A stretch of DNA of 64,000 nucleotides from Brevibacillus brevis (GCF_001039275.2 NZ_CP030117.1:5249501-5313500), one strand, 5' to 3'; positions 17,201 to 26,386 are shown, numbered from the stretch's first letter. Numbers and translations: made by a program. The notes: generated by a model not told the origin, from the sequence alone.

Positions 17201-17486
17201 ATGCTTTTACAGTAATAACTGCCGACCCCATCCGAGATTCGGAAGCAATCGTAAGCACACTGCCCAATGAACGTACCGATTCCTCTACTTTTCTCGCAAC
17301 CGATTCGTCTACTTCCGCAGAGGAAAGTTTGGGTGCCAAGAGACTGATTGTATATTCAGGCACAGACCGATCCGGGAACGTCTTGATATCCAGCCCGAAC
17401 CAAGCTCCTACCGCAAGTAGGCAGCAAATGACCGCCAGGATACGGGCGAAGGAGGGGATAATCGATAAAAATGTCTTGTTATTCAT
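14238..17486 (-). CDS. RND-family efflux permease (AcrB/HAE1-like)
   Basis: A 1082-residue proton-driven exporter. The N-terminal helix is followed by the first large extracytoplasmic loop, including a porter segment (SVPEYTISLLAPKLSSAEVDESVARKVE). Helices 2-6 lie at about 320-480, a second loop at about 540-860, and helices 8-12 at about 870-1030. The tail is long, charged and cytoplasmic. Its start overlaps the end of the adaptor gene by eight bases, indicating coupling. Gram-positive RND pumps of this kind export lipophilic compounds, drugs or lipids. The substrate is not inferable. No outer-membrane channel is expected or present. Confidence 0.92.
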   Translation of the reverse strand: MNNKTFLSIIPSFARILAVICCLLAVGAWFGLDIKTFPDRSVPEYTISLLAPKLSSAEVDESVARKVEESVRSLGSVLTIASESRMGSAVITVKASEQIGSDYKERLEKKLGEITKQLPVQEWSVSQSNLADSKIGFYVLYGTDLQTLSDVAQNTVYDKLINLPGIARIEMDKQALKEQVDIIFRPSMLLAYGLTPADVLSQLPTDVVGEEVGSVGADKDRTMIQWTSKSEGLQDLGKHLISTDKGYVPLNTLADIRDRRGSKGEQIGMYRGSPALGITVYAADVGQLPVISRQVKEAVGELNQASGGKYRLDLFRDDAQTITAALRQLGALAVLTAVICSLFLYLTRKQWAGAVLALLANVLAVGSVLGGMWLWGIPLTLSTLGPLVLFSLLFTGAGSALFHQFSGLPSYSLVRCLQVAWGLMKPFLLTIVVVAACWTGVVYTDFLKAEDKVVLYDAWPVLLLGTFALILIYGFITPVLTGTWLEASDRVEEETPRASNKVTRYFQARWERLVEQGYLPYGITLVASLAFVFLLKSFILVDPYAKLDYGDKSLSLPMVQGSSIDEAMRAAQIAEERLLAINEVRDVYTIASEENLSFQLKLVDKYDWTQSVSDLEKVLDKELRDIPQTDPFALVINKDKATRLVLTIMGPSLQTTQNIANELLAFMEKQSAKDKEGRELVTDERIGSGAEGTFIDIRPKQEMLARYRITQEEIKRQLESYLGEKTAGSVYWNERQVPIHVRFPDGWMDYPDQVKQILIRTSQGTVRLSELVDWSIGSEPPIYQREDGLYVFKVSSAVTDPSRIELWSYIIPYTMQEKVTIPEGYTVYNDDELKKLEEKKLNKVDWSSRFLTIGSLVALVLIMSLLLQRRTRDGLFALVLLPILSGGFALGLLWLDRPMNVMSFYGMVAAIAVIVLQALLAMDELYKAQAEQERVWDGIKLGAKRTMLNQAGIYLAIALASLPLAGGLGTGNDSFASFASVLLFGILMGAFATIVLLPGMQHAAVQRQAAHSEMSLPILARHLRIWWENNQVRRRDFKERKREQARSQKTGQAEVSNHDSREYVPVQEDFLPLSSSTHDANR

Positions 17487-18726
17487 CCGCCACCTTCACC
17501 GCCTCACCATCCACTACATACGACAAGCCTGAAGCAACAATTTGGTCACCAGGCACGAGACCTTCCACTACCTCATAGAAGGTTCCTTGCAATGCCCCCA
17601 CTTTGACAAACGTCTTTTCCACTGAATGTTCATTGATTTTCATGACGTAATATTCTTCATCAGAGACGCCGATGCTGCTTACAGGAACGAGCGCAACATT
17701 TGACGCCGGCAGCGGATACATACAAGTGACAGTCATGCCACCCTTCCACGCTACATTCTTGCCGTCTACGGTCACCTCGACTGGATAAGACCCCAAACTG
17801 GTATCCATAACAGGTGAGACAAACGTCACTTTTCCTTCTGCTTCACTGCCGTCCGGGGCCTTCACCTTTACCACTTTACCTGCCTGCCAATGGGCGATTT
17901 GCTCCCTTTCTACTTGCAACTTGACAAGCCAGGAGCTCGTATCGACCATCCGAATGACCTCTGTCCCAGGTCCAGCTTGCTCCGACGCTGTCTTGGAGAT
18001 CGCTGCAACCACGCCTGTAAACGGAGCTTTGATCACCGCATCAGCGGCTTCCTGCTTCGCGCGGCTCAATTGAACATTCGCCTGCTGGATGCTTGCATTC
18101 GCTTCTTCGATGTCTAGTGGATCGGCGCCCTTCAGCAGGTTGTTGTACGCCACTTGTTCTTCTTCCAGACTCAGCTCGGCTTGTCGCAGTGCAGAGGACA
18201 GCTTGTCTTTTTCATCCTTCGAGATGGCTCCATTCGCATATAAAATCTCCGCTTTGGTGAGTTCGTCGCGAGCTTTTTGCATTTGTTCTCTCGCTTTTTC
18301 TACCTGTAGCTTCTTGGTCTGCACCTCATGACTCTCCGGTCCCTTGGCGGCCTTTTCCCGCTTGATCGCAGCACTTGCTACTTGTCCTTGGGCTGCGTGA
18401 ATTCCTTGCTGCAAGGCCGTTCCATCTAATGTCGCCAACGTCTGCCCCGCCTTGACAGTAGCTCCTTTTTCTACGAGAATGCCTGAAATTTTGCCTGAGG
18501 CACCAAACGATAAAGCCAGCTCCTGACGCGGTGCCACTACACCTGCTACTTCCATCAGTCGCTCATCCTTGCCATTCTCCACCGTATAGGCACTTACTGT
18601 TTTCACCTTGATGACCGTTTCTTCTTTCGTTCGTTTCAGACTTGAAACTCCCTCATTTAGCTTTTCGCACCCTACGAGCAGCAGGACCACAACCGTAAGA
18701 CTTATCCATTTATTCGTATTTTTCAT
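17479..18726 (-). CDS. RND efflux adaptor lipoprotein (membrane fusion protein)
   Basis: A 415-residue adaptor. The signal peptide ends in a lipobox LVGC with Cys20. The lipoyl/barrel half (GKISGILVEKGATVKAGQTLATLDG) leads into a long alpha-helical hairpin at about 110-210 rich in Gln/Lys/Glu. The second lipoyl half is AVIKAPFTGVVAAISKTASEQAG, followed by beta-barrel and membrane-proximal domains (VPVSSIGVSDEEYYVMKIN). It is cotranscribed with and overlaps the RND permease. It is divergent from scoAB across a 266-bp gap. Confidence 0.92.
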   Translation of the reverse strand: MKNTNKWISLTVVVLLLVGCEKLNEGVSSLKRTKEETVIKVKTVSAYTVENGKDERLMEVAGVVAPRQELALSFGASGKISGILVEKGATVKAGQTLATLDGTALQQGIHAAQGQVASAAIKREKAAKGPESHEVQTKKLQVEKAREQMQKARDELTKAEILYANGAISKDEKDKLSSALRQAELSLEEEQVAYNNLLKGADPLDIEEANASIQQANVQLSRAKQEAADAVIKAPFTGVVAAISKTASEQAGPGTEVIRMVDTSSWLVKLQVEREQIAHWQAGKVVKVKAPDGSEAEGKVTFVSPVMDTSLGSYPVEVTVDGKNVAWKGGMTVTCMYPLPASNVALVPVSSIGVSDEEYYVMKINEHSVEKTFVKVGALQGTFYEVVEGLVPGDQIVASGLSYVVDGEAVKVADE

Positions 18727-18942
18727 TCCTGCAACCCCACATTTCCCCCTGAATCTTCCTAATACTGACCAAAAAAACGACGAATGTTGACAAAATATAT
18801 TTTACAGAAAAAAATGGTATAGTTGTACTACTTTTCTGTCATTTTACATTATTTTTTATAATCCAAATGTCTCGTCACTTGTTTGTAACTCGTATCTAGT
18901 ATGATAGAAGGGCAGGAAAACGGGGCAACTGCATCGCCCTAT

Positions 18943-18956
18943 TGTTAGCGCTTACA
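18943..18956. promoter_or_regulatory. Catabolite-responsive element (cre) before scoA
   Basis: TGTTAGCGCTTACA matches the CcpA consensus TGWAARCGYTWNCW at all but one position and is nearly palindromic. It lies 36 bases upstream of the scoA ATG and 216 bases upstream of the divergent RND adaptor gene. Location in the scoA leader predicts carbon catabolite repression. Identification rests on the consensus match alone. Confidence 0.65.
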
Positions 18957-18992
18957 AATATCCTTTACTTTTTCATGGTGGGAGTGATCGTC

Positions 18993-19685
18993 ATGGCCAA
19001 AATCTATACTTCTTACACGGACATCGTGGCTGATATTCACGATGGTGCCACTTTATTAGTGGGCGGCTTCGGACTGGTAGGAATTCCGGAGAATCTGATT
19101 ATTGCCCTGCGAGACAAAGCAGTGAAAAACTTGACAGTCGTCTCAAATAACTGCGGGGTAGATGATTGGGGACTCGGTCTCCTTTTACGCGAAAAGCAAA
19201 TCAAAAAAATGGTCTCCTCTTATGTGGGTGAAAATAAGGAGTTCGAACGTCAATTTTTGTCCGGTGAGCTCGAAGTCGAGTTGACGCCACAAGGGACGCT
19301 GGCGGAGAGAATTCGCGCAGGCGGAGCTGGAATTCCGGCATTCTATACTCCAGCTGGAGTCGGCACACCTATCGCTGAAGGACGGGAAACACGCGATTTC
19401 GCAGGGAAAGAGTACCTGCTTGAGTATGGCATCACGGGTGATTTCGCACTGATCAAGGCGTGGAAGGCTGACAAGATGGGCAATCTCGTCTTCCGCAAAA
19501 CAGCCCAAAACTTCAATCCGATGATGGCAGCAGCCGGAAAAATCACGATCGTCGAAGTGGAAGAAATCGTAGAGACAGGTGAACTGGACCCTGAGCATAT
19601 TCACACACCAAGTGTCTATGTGCAACGTGTGATACAGGCACCTTCGTTCGAAAAACGCATCGAACGACGCACTGTCCGCTCGTAA
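18993..19685 (+). CDS. scoA: 3-oxoacid (succinyl-CoA:acetoacetate) CoA-transferase subunit A
   Basis: A 230-residue alpha subunit transferring CoA from succinyl-CoA to acetoacetate. Seen are [16 protein letters not shown], the family motif [48 protein letters not shown] and [24 protein letters not shown] nine bases upstream supports the ATG at 18993 over an earlier in-frame start. It forms an operon with scoB 46 bases downstream. A cre-like site in the leader suggests repression when preferred sugars are present. Confidence 0.94.
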   Translation: MAKIYTSYTDIVADIHDGATLLVGGFGLVGIPENLIIALRDKAVKNLTVVSNNCGVDDWGLGLLLREKQIKKMVSSYVGENKEFERQFLSGELEVELTPQGTLAERIRAGGAGIPAFYTPAGVGTPIAEGRETRDFAGKEYLLEYGITGDFALIKAWKADKMGNLVFRKTAQNFNPMMAAAGKITIVEVEEIVETGELDPEHIHTPSVYVQRVIQAPSFEKRIERRTVRS

Positions 19686-19731
19686 GCAGCAAAAGAGAGT
19701 ACCGGATTACATTCAAGGGAGGAAAACACAG

Positions 19732-20388
19732 ATGTCGCTTACACGTGAGCAAATCGCCACTCGTGCCGCCGGGGAAATAGAAGATGGCTTTTACGTAAAC
19801 TTGGGGATTGGAATGCCCACGCTCGTCGCCAACTACATCCCGGAAGGAAAAACAGTTGTTCTGCAATCGGAAAACGGCTTGCTCGGAATTGGTCCATACC
19901 CGACAGAGGAAAACCTCGATCCTGATCTCATCAACGCCGGAAAAGAAACCGTTACGGCTATTCCAGGTGCGGCCTACTTCTCCAGTGCAGAATCGTTTGC
20001 GATGATTCGCGGCGGCCATATCGACCTCGCTATTTTGGGAGCGATGGAGGTTTCTGCTGCGGGTGATCTCGCAAACTGGATGATTCCTGGCAAAATGGTC
20101 AAGGGCATGGGAGGTGCCATGGATCTCGTCCACGGCGCGAAAAAAATCGTCGTCATCATGGATCATGTCAACAAGCATGGTGAGACAAAAATCTTGAATG
20201 AATGTGCCCTGCCACTTACCGGCAAGAAGGTTGTCAACCGTATTATTACGGACAGAGCTGTCATGGACGTGACACCAGACGGGCTCGTCCTCGTCGAGGT
20301 AGCAGAAGGTTATACAGCGGAAGATATCCAGGCCTGCACGCAACCTACGCTACTTATCTCTCCAGAACTGAAAACAATTGGGCTGTAA
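19732..20388 (+). CDS. scoB: 3-oxoacid CoA-transferase subunit B
   Basis: A 218-residue beta subunit of ScoAB. It carries the catalytic glutamate E47 in the motif SENG, which forms the CoA thioester intermediate. [52 protein letters not shown] and the acidic C-terminal [11 protein letters not shown] complete the family pattern. GGGAGG precedes the ATG. With scoA it would let acetoacetate or related beta-keto acids enter central metabolism. Confidence 0.95.
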   Translation: MSLTREQIATRAAGEIEDGFYVNLGIGMPTLVANYIPEGKTVVLQSENGLLGIGPYPTEENLDPDLINAGKETVTAIPGAAYFSSAESFAMIRGGHIDLAILGAMEVSAAGDLANWMIPGKMVKGMGGAMDLVHGAKKIVVIMDHVNKHGETKILNECALPLTGKKVVNRIITDRAVMDVTPDGLVLVEVAEGYTAEDIQACTQPTLLISPELKTIGL

Positions 20389-20573
20389 CCTATTTTTCAG
20401 GTACAGAACCCCCGTGAGTAAATAGCCGACTTCATCGCAGCTGCGTGGAGTCGCTTTTTCTTTCCCTTTTTTGCTCGGTGTGGGCACACTTGCGCGGTCG
20501 CCTCCTACTCACCTTTTCGTATATAATATGGATGATCCATCAAATTTCCCAGTATCTGAGAGGAAGAGATTCC

Positions 20574-21254
20574 ATGTCAGGAATAGTCGGTTGCTTACTT
20601 ATCCATGGATTTGCCGGAGACATCAACGATATACTCCCACTCGCCAAAAAGCTCCGCGAGGCTGGCTATCAGGTGGAATGCCCTACCTTGGAGGGACATG
20701 GGACTACTCGTCGACACATGGCAAAAAGCACCCGCCACGACTGGCTTCGCTCGGCAGAAGAAGGCTACAAGCGACTGTCTATGCGCGCTGACACCATCGT
20801 GGTCATCGGATTTTCCATGGGGGGACTGCTCGCCTTTCACTTGACGACGAAATACCCCGTCGCCCTGCTATTTACGATCAACACCCCTTATAAATATTGG
20901 GATGTCAAAGAGGCAATGCACTATTTGCGTGAGGATTTCTCTACCCACTCCAAACGCTATATACACGGCATCGGCAGAATCCCTTTTAGCAGTATGCTGC
21001 AATTTCGCAGGCTGTTGGCGGAGACGAAGCCGCTTTTGCCTCAAATTACGACCCCTTACGTTCTGCTGCAAGCAAGGCGAGACGATACTGTACACGCCGT
21101 GAGCGCACAAATACTCGCAACCAGTGTAGACGAATCTGCCTCCCCGCAGATCACCTGGTACGAGCATTCGAACCACATGCTGCTCCACGGTCCTGACAAG
21201 GAGGCAGCCATTGCTCACGTCATGACAACCATCAAGAAACGCTTTCCATCTTGA
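20574..21254 (+). CDS. Carboxylesterase, Est30-like alpha/beta hydrolase
   Basis: A 226-residue lipase/esterase. HGFAGD (residues 11-16) forms the oxyanion hole, GFSMGG carries the nucleophile S81, ARRDDTV the Asp and EHSNHMLLHG the His. These match thermostable Bacillus/Geobacillus carboxylesterases that cleave short acyl esters. GAGGAAGAG precedes the ATG at 20574, and a perfect TATAAT at 20522-20527 may be its -10 box, though no clear -35 is seen. Its 3' end overlaps the convergent MFS gene by 23 bp. Confidence 0.88.
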   Translation: MSGIVGCLLIHGFAGDINDILPLAKKLREAGYQVECPTLEGHGTTRRHMAKSTRHDWLRSAEEGYKRLSMRADTIVVIGFSMGGLLAFHLTTKYPVALLFTINTPYKYWDVKEAMHYLREDFSTHSKRYIHGIGRIPFSSMLQFRRLLAETKPLLPQITTPYVLLQARRDDTVHAVSAQILATSVDESASPQITWYEHSNHMLLHGPDKEAAIAHVMTTIKKRFPS

Positions 21255-22446
21255 TCAGCTTCGGTCGCCACAGCCATACAAGACCAACCAGAAGCAAGAT
21301 CATCGCTATTCCGGTGTACATGAGACCCAGACCTACGTGTTCATCTAGCCAGAAAGCAAGGAGCGGCCCCAACGCCGCGCCCAGATCACTCACGACTGAA
21401 TACTGTGTCATTACTGCTTGGCTGTTGGCCTGTCTCGCAGCTTCATCTGCCGCAAGGGTATCCATCACGGTCGTGATAATCGTCGCGGTCAACTGAATGC
21501 CGAATAAAATTGCAAACCATAGCAAAAGCGAAGACGCTGTCTGCAACGAGGCAAACAGAATGGAGGCGACTAGCAACGTCCCGATGAATAGATTCGTCCG
21601 ACCATGCCTGTCCGACAATTTGCCTACCAATGGGGCCGCCCACGGCTCCCACCCCCAGCGGATGCCTTGAATCACACTTGCAATCACTGCTGCCCCCAGC
21701 ACGACTCCACCCATCATGATAAGCGGTTCACGTACTTCGACCACTCTGCTTAACGTGGAGGTAAACACCCCCTGGTACACCATCGTGACGAGCAATGCCG
21801 TCGTCAGTGTCAACAGTACCTGCACCTGACTCCACAAGCGTTTTCCTGCATCCATCTGCTTCACGTCTGTCAGATGCTGATTGGTAAAGGAAGGGCGTAT
21901 ATAGCGAAAAACAAGAATGAATGCGAACAAGGAAGGCACCGCAAGTACAATGGCAGCAACAGAAAGCCCGTACCAAGAGGCCAGTAGTGCTCCGACCAGC
22001 ATGCCGCCAAGACTGCCCAATCGATACAGTCCGTTGTACAAGCCCATGAGTTGCCCGCGATTATGCCCTTCGGAAACGGTCACGATCAAGGAAAACGCAC
22101 CTAGCCTTAAAAAGGTCCAAGCGACTCCCCACAAGCATCGCATCAGAAGCCACAGCCAAAAGCCTTCCAAGCTGTACGAAAGCGTCGTCAGAAAAGCCAA
22201 CACCACTGCCACAATCAAACCCGTGCGTCCTCCTGAGCGCTCATACCATTTTCCAACAAGAGGGCCGAGTGGTACGCGGATGAAGCGGTTCACCGCAAGT
22301 AATACCCCCACTTCCCACAGCGATGTTAATCCAGCCTCCTTCCAGAAAAGAGGAAGCACCACATACAGCATCGAATCCCCTATCATACATAATGCTGTCA
22401 CCAGTGCGACTGCCACGACTTGTGTCTTTCCACTGACTTCTCTCAT
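21232..22446 (-). CDS. MFS transporter (drug or metabolite exporter type)
   Basis: A 404-residue, 12-helix major facilitator. Features are LCMIGDSMLYVVLPLFWKEAG, the loop 2-3 region GPLVGKWYERSGGRTGLI and the repeat-half counterpart APLVGKLSDRHGRTNLFI. It is likely a DHA1-type exporter. AAGGA precedes the ATG. It is divergent from a LysR gene with an intervening T-N11-A palindrome, so it is the probable target of that regulator. The substrate is unknown. Confidence 0.87.
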   Translation of the reverse strand: MREVSGKTQVVAVALVTALCMIGDSMLYVVLPLFWKEAGLTSLWEVGVLLAVNRFIRVPLGPLVGKWYERSGGRTGLIVAVVLAFLTTLSYSLEGFWLWLLMRCLWGVAWTFLRLGAFSLIVTVSEGHNRGQLMGLYNGLYRLGSLGGMLVGALLASWYGLSVAAIVLAVPSLFAFILVFRYIRPSFTNQHLTDVKQMDAGKRLWSQVQVLLTLTTALLVTMVYQGVFTSTLSRVVEVREPLIMMGGVVLGAAVIASVIQGIRWGWEPWAAPLVGKLSDRHGRTNLFIGTLLVASILFASLQTASSLLLWFAILFGIQLTATIITTVMDTLAADEAARQANSQAVMTQYSVVSDLGAALGPLLAFWLDEHVGLGLMYTGIAMILLLVGLVWLWRPKLIKMESVS

Positions 22447-22540
22447 CTCCTGATCCTTCTCTCTACTCGTTTTTACGTCTTTCTGAGCTATACCTTACGC
22501 GCAATCACTCATCATTTCTAATACATCTTTAACTATTACT

Positions 22541-22557
22541 CATAAACAAAAGTTATG
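22541..22557. promoter_or_regulatory. LysR box (T-N11-A) between the MFS and LysR genes
   Basis: CATAA (22541-22545) and TTATG (22553-22557) form a perfect inverted repeat containing T-N11-A (T22543, A22555), the standard LysR recognition pattern. It lies 15 bases before the LysR start and 95 bases before the divergent MFS gene, fitting autoregulation and control of the exporter. Confidence 0.55.
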
Positions 22558-22571
22558 AATCGAGGTACATG

Positions 22572-23465
22572 ATGAACTTACATGCACTCCGCATTTTTGT
22601 AGAAGTAGCGTCACGAGGCAGTGTCACCGAAGCAGCAATCGCACTCTCGATCAGCCAGCCTGCCGTAAGTGCCCAAATCCGCAAGCTCGAAAATGAATGG
22701 GGCATGACCTTGCTCATCCCGGATGGTCGCGGTATTGCTCTCACCTATGAGGGGCGCTTTCTTTTTGAAAAAGCACGCCGCATTTACGACTGGGAACGGG
22801 AAATCGAATCACAGCTAACAGAAATCAAGCAAGGGAAGAAAGGACGACTAAGGATTGCTTCTACCTATCTCCCCTCGCATTATCTCGTGCCACAATGGCT
22901 GGCTCAGTACAAGCGCAATTATGAAGGAGTCGATGTGGAAATTCGCACGCGTAATTCCATGCAATCCATTGAGCTGCTTCTTAGCTGCGAGGTCGATGTG
23001 GCCGTTATTCTCAAAGAATCGTGGGATGAGCTGCCTATCAATCGGCATCATTTGATGGATGTACCCTATTGGTTTATTTTGCCCGCCCATCATCCGCTTG
23101 CAGGAAAAGAGATCCGTATGGAGCAGCTCGTGGAGGAACCATTTTTGTTGCGGGAGCAAGGCAGTTCGACCCGCGATTGGCTTTTTGCCCTCTGTCGCGA
23201 GCATGGTGTGAAACGTCCACAGGTCGGTATTCAGTATCACGGTCTGGTCGAATCCATCCACTCCGTTCGTGCGGGATATGGGACGATGTTGGCTCCTGCT
23301 CTGGCCGTCAGGGAAATGGTAGAGCAGGGTGAGGTCGGTCGTGTAACCGTATCAGGAGTAGAGATCAAGCGTCCGTTGTATGTCTGCACGCGTGACGATG
23401 AGACAGAACAGCGGCCTGTTGTTACTCAGTTTCTGGAGTTGGTAAAGCGTGAGAAACTGATTTGA
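22572..23465 (+). CDS. LysR-family transcriptional regulator
   Basis: A 297-residue LTTR. The helix-turn-helix is LHALRIFVEVASRGSVTEAAIALSISQPAVSAQIRKLE (residues 3-38). The ligand domain starts at GRLRIASTYLPSHYLVP. Two adjacent ATGs occur at 22569 and 22572. The second has a better distance (six bases) from GAGG. It resembles CysL/YwfK-type regulators in general form, but the ligand cannot be named. Divergence from the MFS exporter and the intervening palindrome indicate its likely target. Confidence 0.88.
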   Translation: MNLHALRIFVEVASRGSVTEAAIALSISQPAVSAQIRKLENEWGMTLLIPDGRGIALTYEGRFLFEKARRIYDWEREIESQLTEIKQGKKGRLRIASTYLPSHYLVPQWLAQYKRNYEGVDVEIRTRNSMQSIELLLSCEVDVAVILKESWDELPINRHHLMDVPYWFILPAHHPLAGKEIRMEQLVEEPFLLREQGSSTRDWLFALCREHGVKRPQVGIQYHGLVESIHSVRAGYGTMLAPALAVREMVEQGEVGRVTVSGVEIKRPLYVCTRDDETEQRPVVTQFLELVKREKLI

Positions 23466-23485
23466 AAATAAGACGAATCAAAACG

Positions 23486-23524
23486 AAAGAAGAGGCTTTT
23501 CCTCAAAGGAATAGCCTCTTCTTT
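23486..23524. terminator. Bidirectional terminator
   Basis: Perfect 12-bp arms AAAGAAGAGGCT (23486-23497) and AGCCTCTTCTTT (23513-23524). It serves the LysR gene on the plus strand and purU on the minus strand. Confidence 0.85.
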
Positions 23525-23535
23525 ATACGCAATGC

Positions 23536-24432
23536 TTATGGGAACACAATCGTCTTGTTACCGTACACCAGCACCCGATCCTCCAGATGCCAACGAACCG
23601 CACGTGCAAGCACCGTACGCTCTACCTGACGTCCCAACTGCTTCAATGCCTCGACGTCTTCCTGGTGCGATACACGTTGAACGTCTTGCTCGATAATCGG
23701 CCCTGCGTCCAGCTCTTCCGTAACGTAATGCGCAGTCGCTCCGATCAGCTTCACACCGCGACGATACGCCTGCTCGTAAGGCTTCGCTCCGACAAAGGCA
23801 GGGAGGAAAGAATGGTGGATATTGATAATTCGCATCGCATAGTCCTCCAAAAAGCGCGGGGACAAAATCTGCATGTAGCGAGCCAGAACGATTAGATCAA
23901 CACCCTCCGCCGCTGCAATCTGCTCTTCTTCTGCCTGCGGCTTGTTATCCTTCGTGACTGGAATGCAGCGATACGGAATGCCGAAGGACTCGACTGTCTC
24001 CTGCATGTCAGGATGGTTGCTGACGACAACCGCGATATCCGCGAACAGCTCCCCGGACTTCCAGCGCCACAAGAGCTCCAAAAGACAGTGATCTTCTTTG
24101 GAAACAAACAGCGCGACCTTCTTGCGCTTGTTCGCTTCGACCAACGACCATTCCATGCCAAAGCTCTCGGCGACAGGGCTGAATGCTTCCTTGATCTCTT
24201 CGCAGCGCTCGTCCAGATTGATGAGATCGAATTCAATGCGCATGAAAAATCGGCCTGTTTCCGGATCGGTCGTGTACTGGTCAGACTGAACGATGTTGGC
24301 TCCCTGTTGGAACAAGAAGTTCGACACCGCCGCGACGATACCCGCGCGGTCCGGGCAAGAAATCAGCATGCGCGCACGATCTTTGTTTTTCTCTCGATAC
24401 GCGAGCCATTCTCTCTCTGATAACAATTGCAT
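23536..24432 (-). CDS. purU: Formyltetrahydrofolate deformylase
   Basis: Hydrolyses 10-formyl-THF to formate and THF, balancing one-carbon pools. It has 298 residues. An N-terminal ACT domain (RARMLISCPDRAGIVAAVSNFLFQQGANIVQSDQ, about 20-95) precedes a formyltransferase-like domain. Catalytic residues lie in INIHHSFLPAF (N, H) and GATAHYVTEELDAGPIIEQ (Asp). GGAGGAG precedes the ATG. It is a single gene with terminators around it. The ACT domain implies effector control. Confidence 0.94.
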   Translation of the reverse strand: MQLLSEREWLAYREKNKDRARMLISCPDRAGIVAAVSNFLFQQGANIVQSDQYTTDPETGRFFMRIEFDLINLDERCEEIKEAFSPVAESFGMEWSLVEANKRKKVALFVSKEDHCLLELLWRWKSGELFADIAVVVSNHPDMQETVESFGIPYRCIPVTKDNKPQAEEEQIAAAEGVDLIVLARYMQILSPRFLEDYAMRIINIHHSFLPAFVGAKPYEQAYRRGVKLIGATAHYVTEELDAGPIIEQDVQRVSHQEDVEALKQLGRQVERTVLARAVRWHLEDRVLVYGNKTIVFP

Positions 24433-24548
24433 GGTTTACTCTCCTCCATAATCAAAAACAGCAAAAAGTTGTTTGCAATTATACCATTCCCAGAAGGGAT
24501 TTCTATACCCAAATAGAGAGAAAAATGTTCACTTATCGATAAAAAAAT

Positions 24549-25229
24549 TTAGATAGAGTGATTTCCAATCCCGTTAAGCAAAATATCTACGGTCAGAGCG
24601 ATTTGCTCATCATCGCTGAACTGTGTAAATTCATCGGTATCCAGAACTTGCCGGAACAGAACGAGCCCGATCATCGAGGACAGGATCGCCCGAAAGACAG
24701 CCTGTGTCGGGAGCGGACGCAATTCGCCTACCTCGACCTTTGCCTCGATCAGCTTATTTGCCATCTCCTTCACACCCGTGAAAACGGTAGCGATGAGTGC
24801 TTCCCTGATTTCGTCATGGAAAAAGGCTTCTTGCAGCAAAATGCGAATATGCTTTTCATTCGCTAGCACCAGGTCGATCCGGTTTCGGTACAGCTCTGTC
24901 ACGATTTGGGAGAATGTTTTTTTATTCTGCTCTTTGAAGATCTCACGGACATCCTTCAAGATAAACGGCGCCGCGAATTTGACCAATACTGGTGCAACGA
25001 CGGCAAGTAAAATATCCTTTTTCGATTTATAGTGGCGAAAAATCGTTCCCTCTGCCACTCCTGCTTCTTTGGCAATTTCAGAGGTGGAGCTGGCATGAAA
25101 GCCCTTTTCGGCGAACAGCTTCACCGATGCACGCAAAATATTACGCTGTTTCTCCGTCATCTCGCTCTCATCTTTCAACTCTTCTACATATTGCAACAGG
25201 CCCTCTACAAATGTTGGCGGCTTGTTCAT
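24549..25229 (-). CDS. TetR-family transcriptional regulator of the export operon
   Basis: About 226 residues. The DNA-binding domain is AEKGFHASSTSEIAKEAGVAEGTIFRHYKSKKDIL (about residues 40-75). The C-terminal helical domain ends with a TetR_C-like segment. GAGGAG lies upstream of adjacent GTG (25232) and ATG (25229) starts. It is the last gene of the HlyD-ATPase-permease-TetR operon, so it probably represses its own operon through the twin operators at 28357-28368 and 28434-28445. Confidence 0.9.
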   Translation of the reverse strand: MNKPPTFVEGLLQYVEELKDESEMTEKQRNILRASVKLFAEKGFHASSTSEIAKEAGVAEGTIFRHYKSKKDILLAVVAPVLVKFAAPFILKDVREIFKEQNKKTFSQIVTELYRNRIDLVLANEKHIRILLQEAFFHDEIREALIATVFTGVKEMANKLIEAKVEVGELRPLPTQAVFRAILSSMIGLVLFRQVLDTDEFTQFSDDEQIALTVDILLNGIGNHSI

Positions 25230-25246
25230 CACCCATTACGCTCCTC

Positions 25247-26386
25247 TTATTCGATCTTCTTGCGGAATCGCAGGATAGCGACGGTCAGGATCAAGAGACA
25301 AAAGCCGCTCATTCCGACGACATCCTTCCAGAGCGCATCGATGTCCACGCCCTTTAAGAAAATTCCTCGCAAGATTTCCAGAAAATAGGTCAACGGGACA
25401 AGCCCGCCTAACCATTGTATCACGAGCGGCATCGAATCGCGCGGGAACATAAAGCCGGAGAGAAGCACACTAGGCAGAATAAAAGCGAATGCCATTTGCA
25501 TCGCTTGAAGCTGAGTCTTTGCCACCGTAGAAATGAAAATGCCCAAGAGAAGCGTCGTCACCAAAAACAAGACAGACAAAGTCACGAGAAGCGAAATGCT
25601 GCCTTTGACCGGGACCCCGAACCAATACGTTCCAACCAAGAGCACCAGACAAAACGAAAAGAGACCTACACCTACATAGGGGGTAATTTTGCCGAGCATC
25701 AGCTCCAATGGGCGGATCGGAGTCACGATTAACTGCTCCATCGTTCCTCGCTCCTTCTCACGTACGAGGGAAAACGCCGTCAGAATCATCGTGACGTTTT
25801 GCATTATCAAGCCGATCAAGCCGGGAATATTGAAGACGATACTCTCCATATTGGGGTTAAACAGCACGCGTGTATCCAAGCCGAGTGGCTGTTCCAGCTC
25901 CCCCAAGCCTTGTTTTTGCAGCTTTATTTCCTGCAACGTAATCGCTTGATGTTGGACGATCAACTGGGCTTGAGAAGTGGCAGTCCGGGCGATATTCGGA
26001 TCGGAACCATTAATAAGCATCTGCACATCTACCGGCTCGTTGCGATCACGCTTGCGGGTGTAGTCCGGCCCGATAATGAGCGCGACATTTACGGAGCCAT
26101 CGTCTAACATGGCTTCGATCTCCTCGTAGCCACTTACATGGGCTGCCACCTCGAATACACGTGTATGGACGAACTGATCCACCAGCTCTCGACTGGCAGC
26201 AGAAGGGCTTTGATTCCAGACGGCCATCTGGATGTCATTGACGTCTGTATTAACAGCATATCCGAACAAAAACAACAGCATCAGCGGCATGACCAGTGCA
26301 ATCGCCAGACTGGGACGATCCCGCTTGATTTGGATGACTTCCTTCTTCACGACAGACCAGTAACGCTCCCAGACAAAATGCCTCAT
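25247..26386 (-). CDS. ABC-2 type export permease
   Basis: A 379-residue permease of the YhhJ/YbhR class. One N-terminal helix (LAIALVMPLMLLFLFGYAV) is followed by a large extracytoplasmic domain to about residue 200 and five further helices (GLIGLIMQNVTMILTAFSLVREKERGT, YVGVGLFSFCLVLLVGTYWFGV, FAFILPSVLLSGFMFPR). The start overlaps the ATPase stop as ATGA. With the ATPase and HlyD protein it forms a tripartite exporter. Only one permease is present, so it probably works as a homodimer. Confidence 0.9.
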   Translation of the reverse strand: MRHFVWERYWSVVKKEVIQIKRDRPSLAIALVMPLMLLFLFGYAVNTDVNDIQMAVWNQSPSAASRELVDQFVHTRVFEVAAHVSGYEEIEAMLDDGSVNVALIIGPDYTRKRDRNEPVDVQMLINGSDPNIARTATSQAQLIVQHQAITLQEIKLQKQGLGELEQPLGLDTRVLFNPNMESIVFNIPGLIGLIMQNVTMILTAFSLVREKERGTMEQLIVTPIRPLELMLGKITPYVGVGLFSFCLVLLVGTYWFGVPVKGSISLLVTLSVLFLVTTLLLGIFISTVAKTQLQAMQMAFAFILPSVLLSGFMFPRDSMPLVIQWLGGLVPLTYFLEILRGIFLKGVDIDALWKDVVGMSGFCLLILTVAILRFRKKIE

